From positions 7,874,001 through 7,938,000 of the forward strand of contig NC_052665.1 in the NCBI RefSeq assembly GCF_016802725.1: a stretch of DNA of 64,000 nucleotides. The letters run 5' to 3'. This document shows positions 11,637-24,503 of the stretch, piece by piece. Numbering within the stretch: position 1 is the stretch's first letter; each line of letters opens with the position of its first letter. The position numbers and the translations under genes are program-made. Below the pieces are notes generated by a model that was not told where the DNA came from, made no database searches, and worked only from the letters and a program-made list of their open reading frames with translations. The stretch is from Solenopsis invicta (lineage: Eukaryota; Arthropoda; Insecta; Hymenoptera; Formicidae).

Positions 11637-13421
11637 TCATAAAAGTATCTGATATTTATATTTACGTGGTACTTTATTCAGAACCAATCTACCATCGTAA
11701 CTAAGAGACGCAAATGTCCAGGGATCGGCAGATGACCATTCCACTGCGTACACACTGTCTTCGTGCTCCTCGTACCTTCCTACCAGACCGTCCTCTAATC
11801 TAAAACATCATAAAACATAAATTTGTACGTGTTTTACATGTAAATTGGCTTAGAAGTTATATATCCTTCATGATATATTTATCTACTTTTTTTTCCCACA
11901 AGATTCTTCGCTTTGTAAAGTCTCATCTTCAGCTGAAACCATATGTCCGAACGGTTCGGATGATATGGACGCAATGCTGCACAGTATTACTCTGGAATCG
12001 CTGCTAGACGTTAAAACAAGCTGATCGTGGAAACGATTGATCCTTATGTTCCACACCCAATGCGAGTGCTCCATACGTGACAGCACTGGTACCGAAGGAT
12101 ATCGAATATCCCAGAACTTCATATATCCATCGTCACCACAGGTGGATAGAAAATACTGACGATTTGCATTAAAATCTAAATCTCTGAGGAACGAGTTGCA
12201 CAATGAAGTAAGTAGGAATAAAAAATTCAACTCTATCAAGAATCAATCTTTACATTATCATTACCTGATGATTTGAGAATGTGCAGATAGAATAGACCAA
12301 ACAGCTTCGGCTGGACTTCTAAAATCCCAGCCGCGTACGTTGTTATCGTTTAAGGTTACAAACTGATTAGCACCATTATGAGGATTCCATTTACCATTCG
12401 TAAACCGTGGTTGATTCTTGGCTGCTAGAGTGCCCGATACCATAGCCTGAATATAGAGAAATGATTACAAGAGAACTGTTTGAAAAATAATAAATTTGAT
12501 AATGTTAATAGCCTTGATTGTACATAAAAAAAGAAGAAATCGATACCTGCGGTCCTCCAGTCAAATCCCACAAGACAAAATTATTGTCTACTACTGATAC
12601 AGCTCTCTTGCTATCCATAGGGTGATAGGCAATGGTTTTAAGATCAGTGCCATATGGAGTCGTGTCAATATCAGCTAATTTATTGAGTTGCAGAATATCG
12701 TTATTGTACTCTTTTATTTCAGGAAATCTCCAGATTGCTCCTTTCATCTGGCAGGTACCTTCCTCTAAGAAAATAAAAAAAAATCTTTTTGAAACATCAA
12801 AAGATTTATTCGCCACAAAATATGATTATTAATAAAAATTCATAATTCATTGATTTTAGCTTATATGATAAAATGACATTGCTCTAAGAAATTTAATATG
12901 TGACAGTAAGGTTGATTTACCACTCAAGCTATTGTAACATGTGATAAATACATCAGGCTCAGTTGGGGAAGCTTGTAAAGACCAAATTTCTCCTATTGGA
13001 TGCTGGAATACTTGTGTCTTCAAGTTTCCCGTTTCCTCATTAAGTTCCACTAAGTGAACTTGATTATTGCTGAATTTTAAAGATTGCGTTCCTACCAAAA
13101 ATCTTACAATATCAGTCTCGGCTGTTTGAGCCGACAATGCTCTAGTCTGAAATATAAAACATATTTATTTTTTATATTTATTTTTCTGTAATTTATCAAC
13201 ATTACTACAATGACAAAAAAATATCAAAAAGAAAGTAATTAATAGTAAATACAAATATAATAGTAGACAAACAGAAATAGCAAATAGTAGACAATTTTTT
13301 AGCAATGGCATGAATTATATAAAAGGGAGGTTTGTTTAAACTTGGTTCATTAAAAAATTCATAATTTATATATTCATACCTGGAATTCGAGCCCATATAT
13401 AACAGGATTATCATTTTCCAT
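11637..13421 (-). CDS. Eipr1: EIPR1 (TSSC1), WD40-repeat EARP/GARP-interacting protein
   Basis: Six exons on the minus strand: 13380-13421, 12921-13146, 12547-12764, 12265-12446, 11887-12183 and 11637-11799. Phases all join and give 375 residues (human about 387). The protein starts MENDNPVIYGLEFQ and shows a series of WD-type blades, such as GAIWRFPEI, FVLWDLTGG, NVRGWDFRS, GYMKFWDIRYP and the closing EHEDSVYAVEWSSADPW...SYDGRL. The family binds the EARP and GARP tethering complexes and supports endosomal recycling, retrograde traffic and dense-core vesicle sorting. The exon 5 donor (gtagat at 11881-11886) is weaker than the rest but keeps the frame and the conserved junction. It is convergent with PNO1. 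Confidence 0.95.
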
Positions 13422-14439
13422 TTTCGAATATTATTTCACTATACAAATACTTATATTTTAATTATTAAAGCTGGTCAGAAAAAATACGTGTTTTTCGATA
13501 TTTCAGACAGATGAAAAATAGATTTTACTGTCAAAAGCACGTGGTAAATAATCATAGTGAAAATAGCTGCATAAGAATTTAAATTTTATTTCGGATTTCA
13601 ACTCGAAATAGCAGACACACGATTATCGCTTTGATTCAAAAAGAATTATTCGAACGAAAGAATTAATGTTGTATGAACGCTGACATCAATCCAGTCTCAG
13701 GTCTGTAATAATAGGTAATTAGACACAAGACAAAAATACTGCGATAACATGCGATATGTCGCAAACTGACATCGATACAATGGTATGTACGTTCACTGGT
13801 TTTGTCCAAATGCACAAGTTTTTTGGGCACTGTCGCAGAGAGGAGACCGACCTGGCAACAAACCGCGTACACAGGTTGTCAATAATGCTTCTTCACTTGA
13901 AGTTAGCTGCGTTCTGTCTATGCAGTGTTTTCATTATCTATATAAAACAATTTACTTATCTAGATGAAAAAATGATTTTATCTTATTTTTATCTAGACTA
14001 TTAGAATACAAATAATTCTACCTTTATTTTAGATAAAAAAAATTGTTATACTTTTCAAATTATCTATGTTAATTAATGTAACGAGTTTCCTTACATTTAT
14101 TTATTTATTTACTATGTACTCAATAAAAAATGATAATTAAATTATTAGTGGTCCTTGTACTAAATAAATATTACGTATTTACATTTATAAATATTTCATT
14201 GCAAGTATTCAAACAAAATTTAAAATTAAAAAAATAATAAAAAAAATTAATTAAAAAGTTTATTAAAATTTAGTAATACTTTCTCTCTATGTACGAAAAT
14301 AATAATAGGCTACGGTCCACTTGACGCTACAAAACAGTCACCTGGCAGTCCACCTGGCTTCCTGCTACATGGAATATAAATTCAGCTAACTTCAAGTGAA
14401 ACGGTATTATTGACCACGTGTATACTTTTCAACAATCGT
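13422..14439. other. Intergenic DNA upstream of EIPR1
   Basis: This holds the EIPR1 promoter side and an AT-rich middle. No gene is supported. The one structure seen is the pair of inverted repeats at 13867-14422. Confidence 0.5.
13867..14422. repeat. Pair of 44-50 bp inverted repeats flanking about 460 bp
   Basis: The arm at 13867-13911 (...gtcaataat...cttcacttgaagttagctg) recurs in reverse at 14377-14422 with few mismatches. Sequence beyond the arms does not match. It may be the ends of a decayed transposon or a duplicated segment. The right arm adjoins the CpG-rich island. Confidence 0.65.
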
Positions 14440-15168
14440 CGTCGTGGCGCTGCGTGGCGACTGTGAAGGAGGGGAGGGGGAGGCTGCGCATTCGTATACG
14501 ACACCAGACACAAGTGTATACGTTCCCCCCCTCCAGTCCGTAGTCCGTAGCGCGGCGAGCGCTGCCGTTGCTTCGTTGCGGCCGTTGCATGCGTTCGAAC
14601 GAACGCGGAGAGATCGACGAGAGCGGAGCGTGGCGGAGCGGAGGCAGAGCTAGCCGGAGCAAGTCGCGGGACCCGCGTCGTGGGGTCGGTCGGGTGGCGA
14701 GCATTGTCGTGTCGAGGCGAGCAACGACGGCGTATCGAGCGCATGAGCGACGTTCGTCCCGTCGTATCGTATCTTCTTTTACTCTTGGCTCAGCACGCGC
14801 GAGGGTATCATCGTCGGCGCGGCGGCGCCTCGCTGACTCGCGCCTGATTCCCTCCTACGGTAGGATTCACGTACATGCAAGTGCGATCGTGAAGGTCGCA
14901 GAGATGCCGGATGCGCTTTGAACGCGCGTTCGCCGCCGCCGCCGCCACCGCCACCGCCACCGCCGCTGCCGTCGTCGTCGTCGTCGTCGTAACCGCAGCC
15001 GTAGCCGCTTCCCGAGGCACCGAGATCGTCGTCTGAGATCATTGATAGCCGGGATCCCTGGACCCTGAATGCACGCTGCTCCTCGCGGTGCCGTCCTCGC
15101 GCGAGGATCGCGCGCGTCTCTGTTCCTCTCGAGAGCGCCGCTATGCTGACGCTGCAGCATCAAACGTG
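14440..15168 (+). promoter_or_regulatory. CpG-rich island and possible first non-coding exon of the FAM110-like gene
   Basis: A sharply GC- and CpG-rich stretch lies in AT-rich surroundings, with CCG and CGT trinucleotide runs at about 14926-14990. It ends in a strong splice donor (acgtg, then gtgagt from 15169). The first coding exon of the FAM110-like gene opens with an acceptor 96 nt before its ATG, so at least one upstream non-coding exon must exist. This island is the best candidate I see, but the roughly 20.6-kb link is inference. Open frames here on both strands are composition artefacts. Confidence 0.4.
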
Positions 15169-16129
15169 GTGAGTAGCAGTAACCTGTCGTCCGGAGACCG
15201 AAGACACCTTGCCCGACACGCACGCACGCATGCACGCACCCACCGTCGCGTGTCCACGCACGCGTTTTTGGAGAACGGCGCTTTTCGAGCGCTTCTGCTC
15301 CTCTTCTACCTTTCCTCTGTCTCTCTTTTTTTTTTCTGGAGCGACATATCGCTCACTTAGCAGCCGCTCCACTTTTTGTCCGCCTTTGCGTTATCGCTGA
15401 TACTCCACGTACGTCTTCAAATCTCGTGATTCTGTTCGCTTTCGCGCTCGTTGCCAGCGTGCGTCTTAGAATTTGCGATCGACGGCTGGGTGTATGTACG
15501 TGCGATATTTTTGTTCGTCTGGCGATCAGCTGTTACTGTTGTCGAATATTGATTCACGTTCGCTCGCCGCACCGAGGCCTGAATTAATCATTGAGCTTCG
15601 CGATACGTCGGAGATGCGGATTCCACTTGGAATTGTTGTTCGAGGGGAGAGAGGAAAATTAGTCGTCGGCTTTTAAAGCGATACATACATCGCTGAAAAA
15701 TGCGCGTCGAAAATCAGAGAAAAAAAAAGGCTGTGTAAAAAAAAAGAAAGAGCATTTCGCACGACACGTAAAGCCGCCGGCAAAGCTGCGCAAATTTGTT
15801 TAGCGAATTTTTATCTCCGACTTTTCACGGAAACGCGGTCTTGCGATAGTACTGCATACTTATCGAATGCAAGCCGCTATCAATTTCTTTTAATTGAACG
15901 GTGTGTTTAATACAATGTTGTATCGATCATCGCGATTCAATTTTGGCGTTATAACGTCTGCACAAATATTACTTTTCACGCGTGACAGGAAACGTGCATA
16001 AATTACGAGCGGTATACGTGTACCAACTCGAGGGAAAGCACGGAACGCGGTCGTTTTGAGAAATCCCGTTTCAAGAGAATTTTAATACAATACCGTATTA
16101 CATTATTTTAGTTTTTAATATTACATAGG

Positions 16130-16290
16130 AAGAACGGTTTTGCTGAAGTATCTTAAAATTTGGTTTGATACAGATCTAAAAGTGATTGAGCGTTAATTTT
16201 GGGCATCCCACACGATTGTTTAATTTTGTACAATGCTCAAGCTAATTGCTAGAATATCAACTTATTGTAGCATTGCTCATGTTTGAGCCC
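16130..16290. repeat. Dispersed repeat, copy 1
   Basis: It shares a diverged block with 17165-17300 and 20275-20425. The common landmarks are aaatttrg...gatac.gatct, then ttgctagaatatc, and gcattgctcatgtttgag. Confidence 0.5.
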
Positions 16291-17164
16291 TATATAAAAA
16301 AAAAACATATATAGCATTAATGTTAAATGAAAATTAATATATTCTACTTAACAATCATTGTTTTACATATAAGCAAAACATTATTAAACAATGATAATTT
16401 TGCTTATGTGTTATAATTTAATAGTAGAATATTATAATTTAATTTTCTTTAAAAAAAATTTGATAATCTCAAATTTCAGTATAATATATTTTTCTTTGAA
16501 CATTATAACAGCCATCTAAAAAGTACAATATGATTGTTTTGCTAATAATACTGTTAAAAAATTCTAGATCTTGAAGAAATTATTATTTTCTATCCGATAC
16601 TTTTTCCTTTTATGAAAATAATTATTGTATAATGAGAATATATTTTTCTTGAAACTATATAAAATTCTTCATGCAAGCAAGTTATGTTTATCTAATGTTA
16701 CAATGAGAAAAAAAATTATTAATTGGACTAAATTTTTTAACTCGATTAAATTTTTTCAGTTCAAGCATTTGTGTATTTAAGTTAAGTACATAAATAGTTG
16801 AGCTAAAGAAAAATCAAATTGAAAAAATTTAGTCAAGTTAATAACTTTTTTTCAGTATACGCACGCGTAATCTCACTTTAATATTTCAAAACAAGAATGT
16901 TTTTTTTTGCTGTGTACATAGTTATTTTGATAGTACAATATGGAATTATTTTTTGTATTTAACTAAACTTTTACATACTCTGGCAAATCCATTTTTTCCA
17001 TAATTTAATTTAATCTGGAAATAGTCACCTAATTTTTCTCACCTAATTTTTTCATAGCGCAAACACCTGGAGTGATTTTTCATCCCAGTTAAAAGTCTTT
17101 ATTGTTAACATTTTGTATTGTATATTATTGATTGTTCTACTTGTATTAACGTAAAGAACAATTT

Positions 17165-17300
17165 CACTACAGCATCTAAAAATTTATCTAGATACGGATC
17201 AGAAAGTTTTATTGGGCCATCAAAATAATTATGTAGAACGCTGAAGCATGATAATGTTCCTGCAAACAGTTTTGACATTCTAGCAACCAAGTTAAAAATC
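17165..17300. repeat. Dispersed repeat, copy 2
   Basis: It shares tctagatacggatc, ttgggccatcaaaataatta and attctagcaacc with the copies at 16.1 and 20.3 kb. The open frame on the minus strand here is part of the repeat. Confidence 0.45.
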
Positions 17301-19125
17301 TGATACAATTTTTTAAACAATTCAGCATAATTTAACATAATTTTCAAATCTGTATTTTAACGAAATTGTTCTTTCTATGTATTTGAAAGCATTGTATACA
17401 TAAATTTACTGAATATTTTCTTAAAAAAAGTTAAAGAGAAATAAAAGTTACAGGTATGAATTCTCTGGAGCAGTAGGGAAAATTACTGTGGTCGAGCTTC
17501 ACTTTCTCGCTGTTGAGATGTAAAAATCTCTAACACCCTTTCCAATAGAAATATGAGTATTTTGTATCCGATTGATTTCTATTCGTGTATGAGAAGAGAG
17601 TCTCTCGAAAGATAATTAAATTGCACTATAATTAATTTTTTTTCCAAAACGAAGCACAGACATTTGAAACTTGAAAGTATGTTCATAAATTTTCAGAGAT
17701 TTTTTGTTAAACATTTTAAATAGGTGAAAAAGTAATTGAACACGAGAACATATTTGTACGGATAACGTACGTAGCCGTTTTTCATATTGTAATATGATAT
17801 AACATCTTGCTTTATAATGCTACATCGCGACTTATGAAATCCAAATCTAAACCCTCGGATTTTAATTCCGGAGCCGAGGTGCCTCCGCTCCCCAGTCGAG
17901 TTCCTCTACGAGACACGAGAGGAATTCGCTCTCGTATTACAATCTCGACATTATTGCAGCTCCCCGAAACGGTTTTTGCCAAGAGACGTTTCGAATAGCC
18001 TCGTATCTACATCTACGGAGCGTTCGTAATTGGAATGCCGTCGTCTATCAGTCTCGCGCGCGATAAGAATGCGCTTGTAGATCGACTTATTTGTGACACG
18101 CGAACGAACCCTTTGACGAGAGATCTCTTCGGGCCTGAGATGCACGCGCGGATTCTTCGGCGCAAATATCTCCCGTCTCTCTCGTCACCGTGCCGCTCAA
18201 ATATTCGTACCGCTCCGGTAGACTTAATTGTTAATCGAAGAATCGCGTGCCTCGCCCCGTCGTCGCCGTCCCAACGTTGTCGTCGTCGGCGACGGCGTCC
18301 CTACGAGAATCGGCCAGTTTTCCCGATAAATATAAAGTTCACACGCGGATGTCCACGTTCGCGCGCGACACACTTGCTCGGCCTATCGATTTTTGCGCTT
18401 TACCGCAGGCCGTAAACATCCAGTTAACGTTAAGCGAGTTAGCAATTTTGCGCTTCTCTCTCTTTGGACATCGAGAGGCAAAAAGAGCGAGGAGGAGAGA
18501 CTCTCTTCTCTCGGACGCAGCAGCGAAAGATGTTGGGGAACGTGAACGAGGTTTCAATAAACGAGGAATATCATTTTCCCCGTGACTTTTCGTGATTACA
18601 GAAATATACACGTGACTCAATTTTTTTTTTTTTTCACGAAACTTCAAAGGGACCGACACGGCTTAGCGAGGCCTTCACATTTTCATCTCGATACAGTCGG
18701 TTCGCCCACAGCATCGTAATTGATCCGTAAGCAGTAAATTCGCTTTAAAAAATCTCGAGTTTTACCTTTAATCAATAGCGTCGCGTGTATTGCATGTCCG
18801 CGGTAAAAGTCCTGGCCGACGATCACTATCGCGCGCACCCGGCGGCTTTTTGATATCACACAACGGGTACGTTTACTTTAGATTAGCTGTATTTCGACAA
18901 AGCTTTATGCTAACAATAAGTAAGTCTCGATAAAAAAAAACTGTTTTCCCTTCGATGAAACCTCTGTTCGCTCTTTATCTCACGAAATTTATTATCGACA
19001 TACACACGGCGATAATGGGCAGTATTGTCATCTGGCATCATTCGCTTTTCCGCTTTTTCTCGACACTGACGATTATAACTTTATTGTTAATATTCTTATA
19101 TTCAAAACTTACTATTATTTTAATA

Positions 19126-19649
19126 AAAACAGAAAAATTCAATTTTACTGCCAAGGAAAGTGATTATTCTTTTTCTTAGTAACCTTATATTTTTAATAAA
19201 GAATATTTTCTTTAAAATATATTCATCAAAAATTTTATGAAACTTATTATATATTTAAAAAAAATTTTTATTTTTTCGAAGAATATTATAGGATTGTATC
19301 GAAAAGAGGAAAGAATAATAAGCAAATTTTTTTTCAACTTGATTGAAGTATTAAATTATACAGAATTCAGAATATATTTTGAATAAATTTGATGGTTATC
19401 ATAAAACTTATGATAGATTTGCGAATATGTAAACTTATGAAATTTTTGACATAAGTAATATTTACTTGTTGTTCAAGTATATTTTTCTGTGTATATATAA
19501 AAGTTTAGTATGAGTAAATATTATTTGTTTCAAGTAAATATATTTTAAGATCATTATAAAAAAAATATTCTTTGCAAAGATAATCATTATTTAAAACTAA
19601 AAGTTGCTTAATCGCTTTTCTTAGCATAAGAATCATATCTATCCGTGTG
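19126..19649. repeat. MITE-like element of about 520 bp, related to 31818-32357
   Basis: The right end reads ccgtgtg followed by TA. Long stretches match the element at 31.8-32.4 kb, including caaagaatattttc near the left end and gatttgc...gt.aacttatgaaat in the middle. The left terminus is less certain. Confidence 0.65.
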
Positions 19650-20274
19650 TACGCTTGGAATACGTAATTGGAAATTTCAAAAGGAATTTTCACTAATTTC
19701 AGAATGTTAAGCTATCACCTCTATTTAATTCCTTCATAACGGTTATGGGCTTTTACATTTCCCCGAGCGTCATTTCAGTATCTTCAGAATTGAATTTAAT
19801 TAGACAATTAGCCTCTAATTAAGGTTCAAGCAGAATTTTGTGCTTGTTGTTAATGAGGTACAATCGCATACAATTAAAACAAATTATACATGAAGTAACA
19901 TCGAATAAAATATGAACTTACTAGAGACGCAGAATTTCACGTTGCTCGTTTTGTAACAATGTCTCGAAACTAAAACGACCGCGATATCAAGCAGATTAAC
20001 TTTCTTTTTAAATCAAGCTCTAATAATTTCGAGTGCGATAAGAGGATAAATTTTTATTCAGACTACAAACCGAGCTGTAAGATGACTATAGTTTTATTTT
20101 GCTACGACGAAAGGTGTTTACGTATATTAGAATAAGTTAATTGCATTTTATTATTTTTATAAAGATTGATACATCATTTTTCGTTAATATTATTTAATTT
20201 TTAAGACGCAGACTACAAATTACTCCTTTGAGCCATTCAGCTTTTTGAATAACATTTATATACAGAAAAAATGT

Positions 20275-20425
20275 CTTTTTAAAATAAGGTTTCTAAAATT
20301 TAGCTAGATACAAATCTGCTAATAATTTCGTTAGACCATAAAAATAATTACACAGGCCGCTCGAGCTGGTTGCTAGAGTGTCGAAACCTTTTGCAGCAAT
20401 GCTCATCATATTTGAGCATTCTAGA
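20275..20425. repeat. Dispersed repeat, copy 3
   Basis: This is the best preserved of the three copies (tttagctagatacaaatctg; gttgctagagtgtcgaaacc; gcagcaatgctcatc). Confidence 0.5.
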
Positions 20426-20494
20426 TAATTATTTCGGTGATGCAACATAAAAGAAAAAATAAAATCCGAATAAAAAGTTATTTTCAGATCTGTA

Positions 20495-20755
20495 CACAGA
20501 GAAAACGATTACTTTGGACTTAATAAATTTTATTGTGTTCAAACAAATTTATTTGGAATGGTCGAAACAAACCAATGTTTGAATCAATAAGTACGATTAA
20601 TATTATTTTCATCAGATATTGCATGTTGTTTGAACGAAACAACAACATTTTTATTCAAACAAATAATGTTTTGTATAAGCATATGTTGTTTCAATGAAAC
20701 AACTTTCAGTCAAATAAATGGGAATACTAATTCCAATGAAATCTTTTTCTCTGTG
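20495..20755. repeat. TA-flanked MITE (TIR cacagagaaaa)
   Basis: It begins cacagagaaaa and ends ttttctctgtg, each bordered by TA, the target dinucleotide of Tc1/mariner elements. The interior has repeated tgtttgaa/gttgttt motifs. Confidence 0.7.
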
Positions 20756-20905
20756 TAGTTAGCTAAATTTTTGGATATTTCAGCAAAATTATTCTTTCCG
20801 AGTAAGCGAGAAGCGACAGTTCTTGTTTGTAACTCCGATACTTTATTATTTCTTACAATTTTATATTAAATGAACGTTACTAAAAAGGAAAACCGAAATA
20901 TTGAG

Positions 20906-21355
20906 CAGGGGCGGCGACTTGTCGGCTTGCCATGTGTGGAGTTGGACAATTTGATCGGGAGGGGGAAAGGAGGAGATAAAAAGTTTTTAGAATTTATTTA
21001 ATTTTCATATTAAAATCTCTTTATCATAAAAAATTATACACAATAATAAGCAACGAAATTGTAAATATTTTATAAATATTTATAATTTAACTTGAGACAT
21101 ACTTAAACATAAAACAAAACTTAATGAAGAAAATTTGGAGTACAACGTTTGTTCTACGAAATTAAATTTAAAAAATTTAATTTTGTAGAACGAACGTTGT
21201 ACTCCAAATTTTATTTTTTATAATTAACTCATCTATAAGTGCATCAATATTATAAGTTTTTAGTTTTAGTTTTTTTTCATGTGTGGAATTCCACACATGA
21301 AAAATTCTCATGTGTGGAGTACTCCACACACACCCCACAAAGGTCGCCGCCCATG
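20906..21355. mobile_element. Non-autonomous hAT-type element (450 bp) with 8-bp target duplication
   Basis: The ends are caggggcggcgac... and the complement of catgggcggcgac..., the cagggg-type terminus typical of hAT elements. They are flanked by atattgag (20898-20905) and ctattgag (21356-21363), which match at 7 of 8 bases. The interior carries a 40-bp-arm hairpin and a cacatgtgtgg-type palindrome. No transposase is present. Confidence 0.8.
21130..21212. repeat. Strong hairpin inside the hAT-type element
   Basis: The arms 21130-21169 and 21173-21212 match at 38 of 40 positions as inverted copies around a 3-nt loop. Confidence 0.85.
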
Positions 21356-22723
21356 CTATTGAGTGATAGTTAATGAAGGTAAATTATCATTATACGATTT
21401 TTATCGAGAGATATTGAATTGGCGCGCGTAAAAATGCAAAAAGTACGCGCCTCGTGCCGCTCTAAAGATGACTTCACCCTTTAATAAAGCGAGACAGACG
21501 AGGGACCTTGGCATTAGGGACCTTGGCATTAGCCTCTAATCGGGCGCGAAATGCGCTCATACGCGCATTATCCTGGCGTCTTGCTTTATCACGTACGCGT
21601 TCACCGCGGACAGACAGTCACGTGTGAGAACCGTGGCGCGGAAAACCGCTAGGTTCTAAACAACGAGCCGCATTTCCCACTTACGCGCGCGTACGTGCCG
21701 ATTACGGTACGCCCATCATTATTACGCTTTATGCATTGCGATTCGTTGAAAAAATAATGCGGTTACAAACGGCGTTTCAGCGAAGCTTCGTGCAGTCGTG
21801 GCGACTTTTTTTTTTGTACGTGCGCGGGGCAAAGCGCACCGGAAGCGCGCCACCGATGGTCACATAAGATTTCGAGAAACGACCGACTTTTGCGGTAACG
21901 CGCGCGCCTCCTAATTACGAGACACTTGTAATATCGGCCACACGGCATGCGAGAGTACGATTTCCCTTCGGTTTCCAAAGTTTCCCCTCCCCCTCCCCCC
22001 AGTCCTCTCCATTCTCGATAGCTTCTCGACCTTGCGCAATTTTGCTGTGGCGATCCGTCTTGGTACGTCCAGCGGACACCAGCAGCGTTTGCAAGGAGCG
22101 ATTAAAATGTAAATTTATTCCGTCAGTTCTGCTCTTTTAATTCATCATACACTTGCCTTCGTTATTTCGCGTTATTTCAGCGGCATGTTAAAACAGAAGT
22201 TAAAGCCAAGCGCGTCCGTAAGTCCCTTTTTAAATCTTCAATTAACTTCTCGCTATTGGAAAGATTATTACGAGACGAAAATTACAACGGATTATTTTTC
22301 CTTCTTTTCCTTTGTAGAGGAACGTCCTTGTAACGTTAGGCTCTGCGCACAATACAGGAATATTAGATATTAGGAATATAAATTTAAATTTTAGAATCAG
22401 TTTTCTCAATGAATACTATGAATAAGTAGTAAGACGCGTTGTATCTTGTACAACATCTTGTTAGAAAAGATTTCTAATAACAAAGCTAAAAATATTCTTG
22501 ATGCATTTAATCTTATTGCAACCTTGTGCAATATGAAAATAAAGTAATATTAAGAGGAGGTCTATAATTCCTATTCTTCTCCATCGAATTAAATGAAATT
22601 GACTTATTATTTTGAGATAAGAATAACGCGTATAAACTTTAGCTTATATATTTTTATATTTGGAACAAGAATTTGCTTGATGTTTTAACGCACGATGACT
22701 AACCGCTTGAGATATCGCTGATA

Positions 22724-22970
22724 CATTGAGAAAAATATTTGGTGAGATAGACCAAACGTTTAGTTAAATGGTGATAAAATAAATTTTGTAGTTACTGATA
22801 CCAAAAAGTTACATTTAACAAACCATTTATAGTTGTATAAAAACAATTGTTTGGTTAAGGCTACTGATTGTTTAGTCAAAACAACTACATATTTAATTAT
22901 AATTCTAAAATTTATTTGATCACTACTTAACTAAGCGTTTGGTCTATTTCACCAAATATTTCTCTCAATG
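22724..22970. repeat. TA-flanked MITE (TIR cattgagaaaa)
   Basis: The terminal inverted repeats are about 45 bp: cattgagaaaaatatttggt... and the complement of cattgagagaaatatttggt..., bordered by TA on both sides. The interior repeats aaacaa and tttaac motifs. Confidence 0.8.
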
Positions 22971-23476
22971 TATGAAATGAAATATTTATGAAGACCAATC
23001 TATTATTGTTAATTCACAAATTTCTATTGTCTAATTGAAATCTATCTGAGCGAATTGATGGGATAGTATCAAAATTATTTTACTTTAGATTTAAGGATTT
23101 TTCCATTTAAGAATATTTCCTTCCCAATGATAATTATGATTGTCTATATATCAATCTTATTTTGTGATACATATAAGAGTAATAGTATTGAATCTAAAAA
23201 TCTTCTACGAGTGCACGTTTATATCTTACGTCTTATTCGTATCCATTGCGCGTAACATTTAGTATTCATTAAGAAAACTGATTTAAAAATTGTAATTCCT
23301 CTTCCTAATATCTGATATTTCTCTATTGTGCGCAGGGCCTAGATCTAGCGTTCGCGTTGTGGTAAACTAACCGGAGCGACGTTTTAGCATTAGAAACGCG
23401 GAAAAGGCACTGAGTGGCGATATACTCGCAGCAGATTGTAACTTCGAGAGCTTGATCACCGTTAGCCTACGCGCTC

Positions 23477-23504
23477 TCTCTCTCTCTCTTTCTCTTTCTC
23501 TCTA
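23477..23504. repeat. (CT)n microsatellite
   Basis: A run of ctctct with two ttt interruptions. Similar CT tracts lie at about 25688-25717, 27796-27815 and 29192-29222. Confidence 0.85.
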
Positions 23505-24246
23505 CGTTGTATCGACATTCGCAACATATATGTACAACATTTGAAAAATGACGCTTAATACTGATCCGGAACTCGAGGGGAGAAGAGCCAGCTGGCCTTT
23601 CCAGCGATATGCTTCGCTAACACCGTTGCACGCGTGTAAATTGCACCGCAGATGCTGCCTCGTATCCGCGTATATTACGCCCACTTAAAAAATAATCTAA
23701 ACCACCATCGCAGGCATTCGCCTCCGCGTTGAGCGTTTCGCGCTGCCGATGCCGTTTCCGCGTCCTGCGCCCGCGTCGCGTCGGTGAGTATCGAGTGTCG
23801 AAAGCCTTCTGCAAAATCCGGTCGTCGAATTTCGTCAGCCTGTTGCCGCGTTAATTTGTCGTCTTCGTGGCGTGTCGCCGGGGCATCCATCGTGAGAGGT
23901 CGATATACCGCATATTTTGCGCTGCGATCGTACGCCTCGGCATCGGGTGACAAGGCCGTGACATTTTCCGTACCGGTTTTCCACGGCGGCGGCGCCTTTT
24001 GTAAGCGTTTCAAAACACGGGAGATACGGCTGGTTGTGTTCCCCGGTACACTTTGCGATAATACTTTGAGGGCTGCGGGAGAGGAGGTAGCGCGGTGGCA
24101 TCGAAACGCGCGCGATGATTGAAAAAGCTACGCCGGAGCGACGATGATGATGACGACGCCGGATGACCTGCGATAATTGTTGAGAGATATTATTCTAGCT
24201 CGCAATATAATAGCAAGCGTCGCGTTCTGATGTAACAATTATTCTA

Positions 24247-24503
24247 CACTGGAAAAAGAGTTTGGTAATAGCTATCATATGTTGAGTGAAATTATGCCAG
24301 TTAAATATTTTGTTGTAATATAAATAACTAAAATAATTTTATTTTTTTTTAATATTTAGTAAGTATCAAACTCGATTCGCTAAATTATTATGTTTCTTAA
24401 TATTAAATATTTAAAGGAATATAATTATTTCCGATATCGAATGCTTATTTTAGTATTATTTTACTCAATATTTGATAACTATTACCACATTCTTTTTTAA
24501 ATG
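24247..24503. repeat. TA-flanked MITE (TIR cactggaaaaagag)
   Basis: The terminal inverted repeats of about 48 bp share ggtaatagytatcatat.ttgagt with some mismatches, bordered by TA. Confidence 0.75.

Noticed and set aside
15032..15046. Match to the first 11 bases of the insect bantam miRNA (tgagatcattg)
   Set aside because: The match stops after 11 bases and no hairpin surrounds it.
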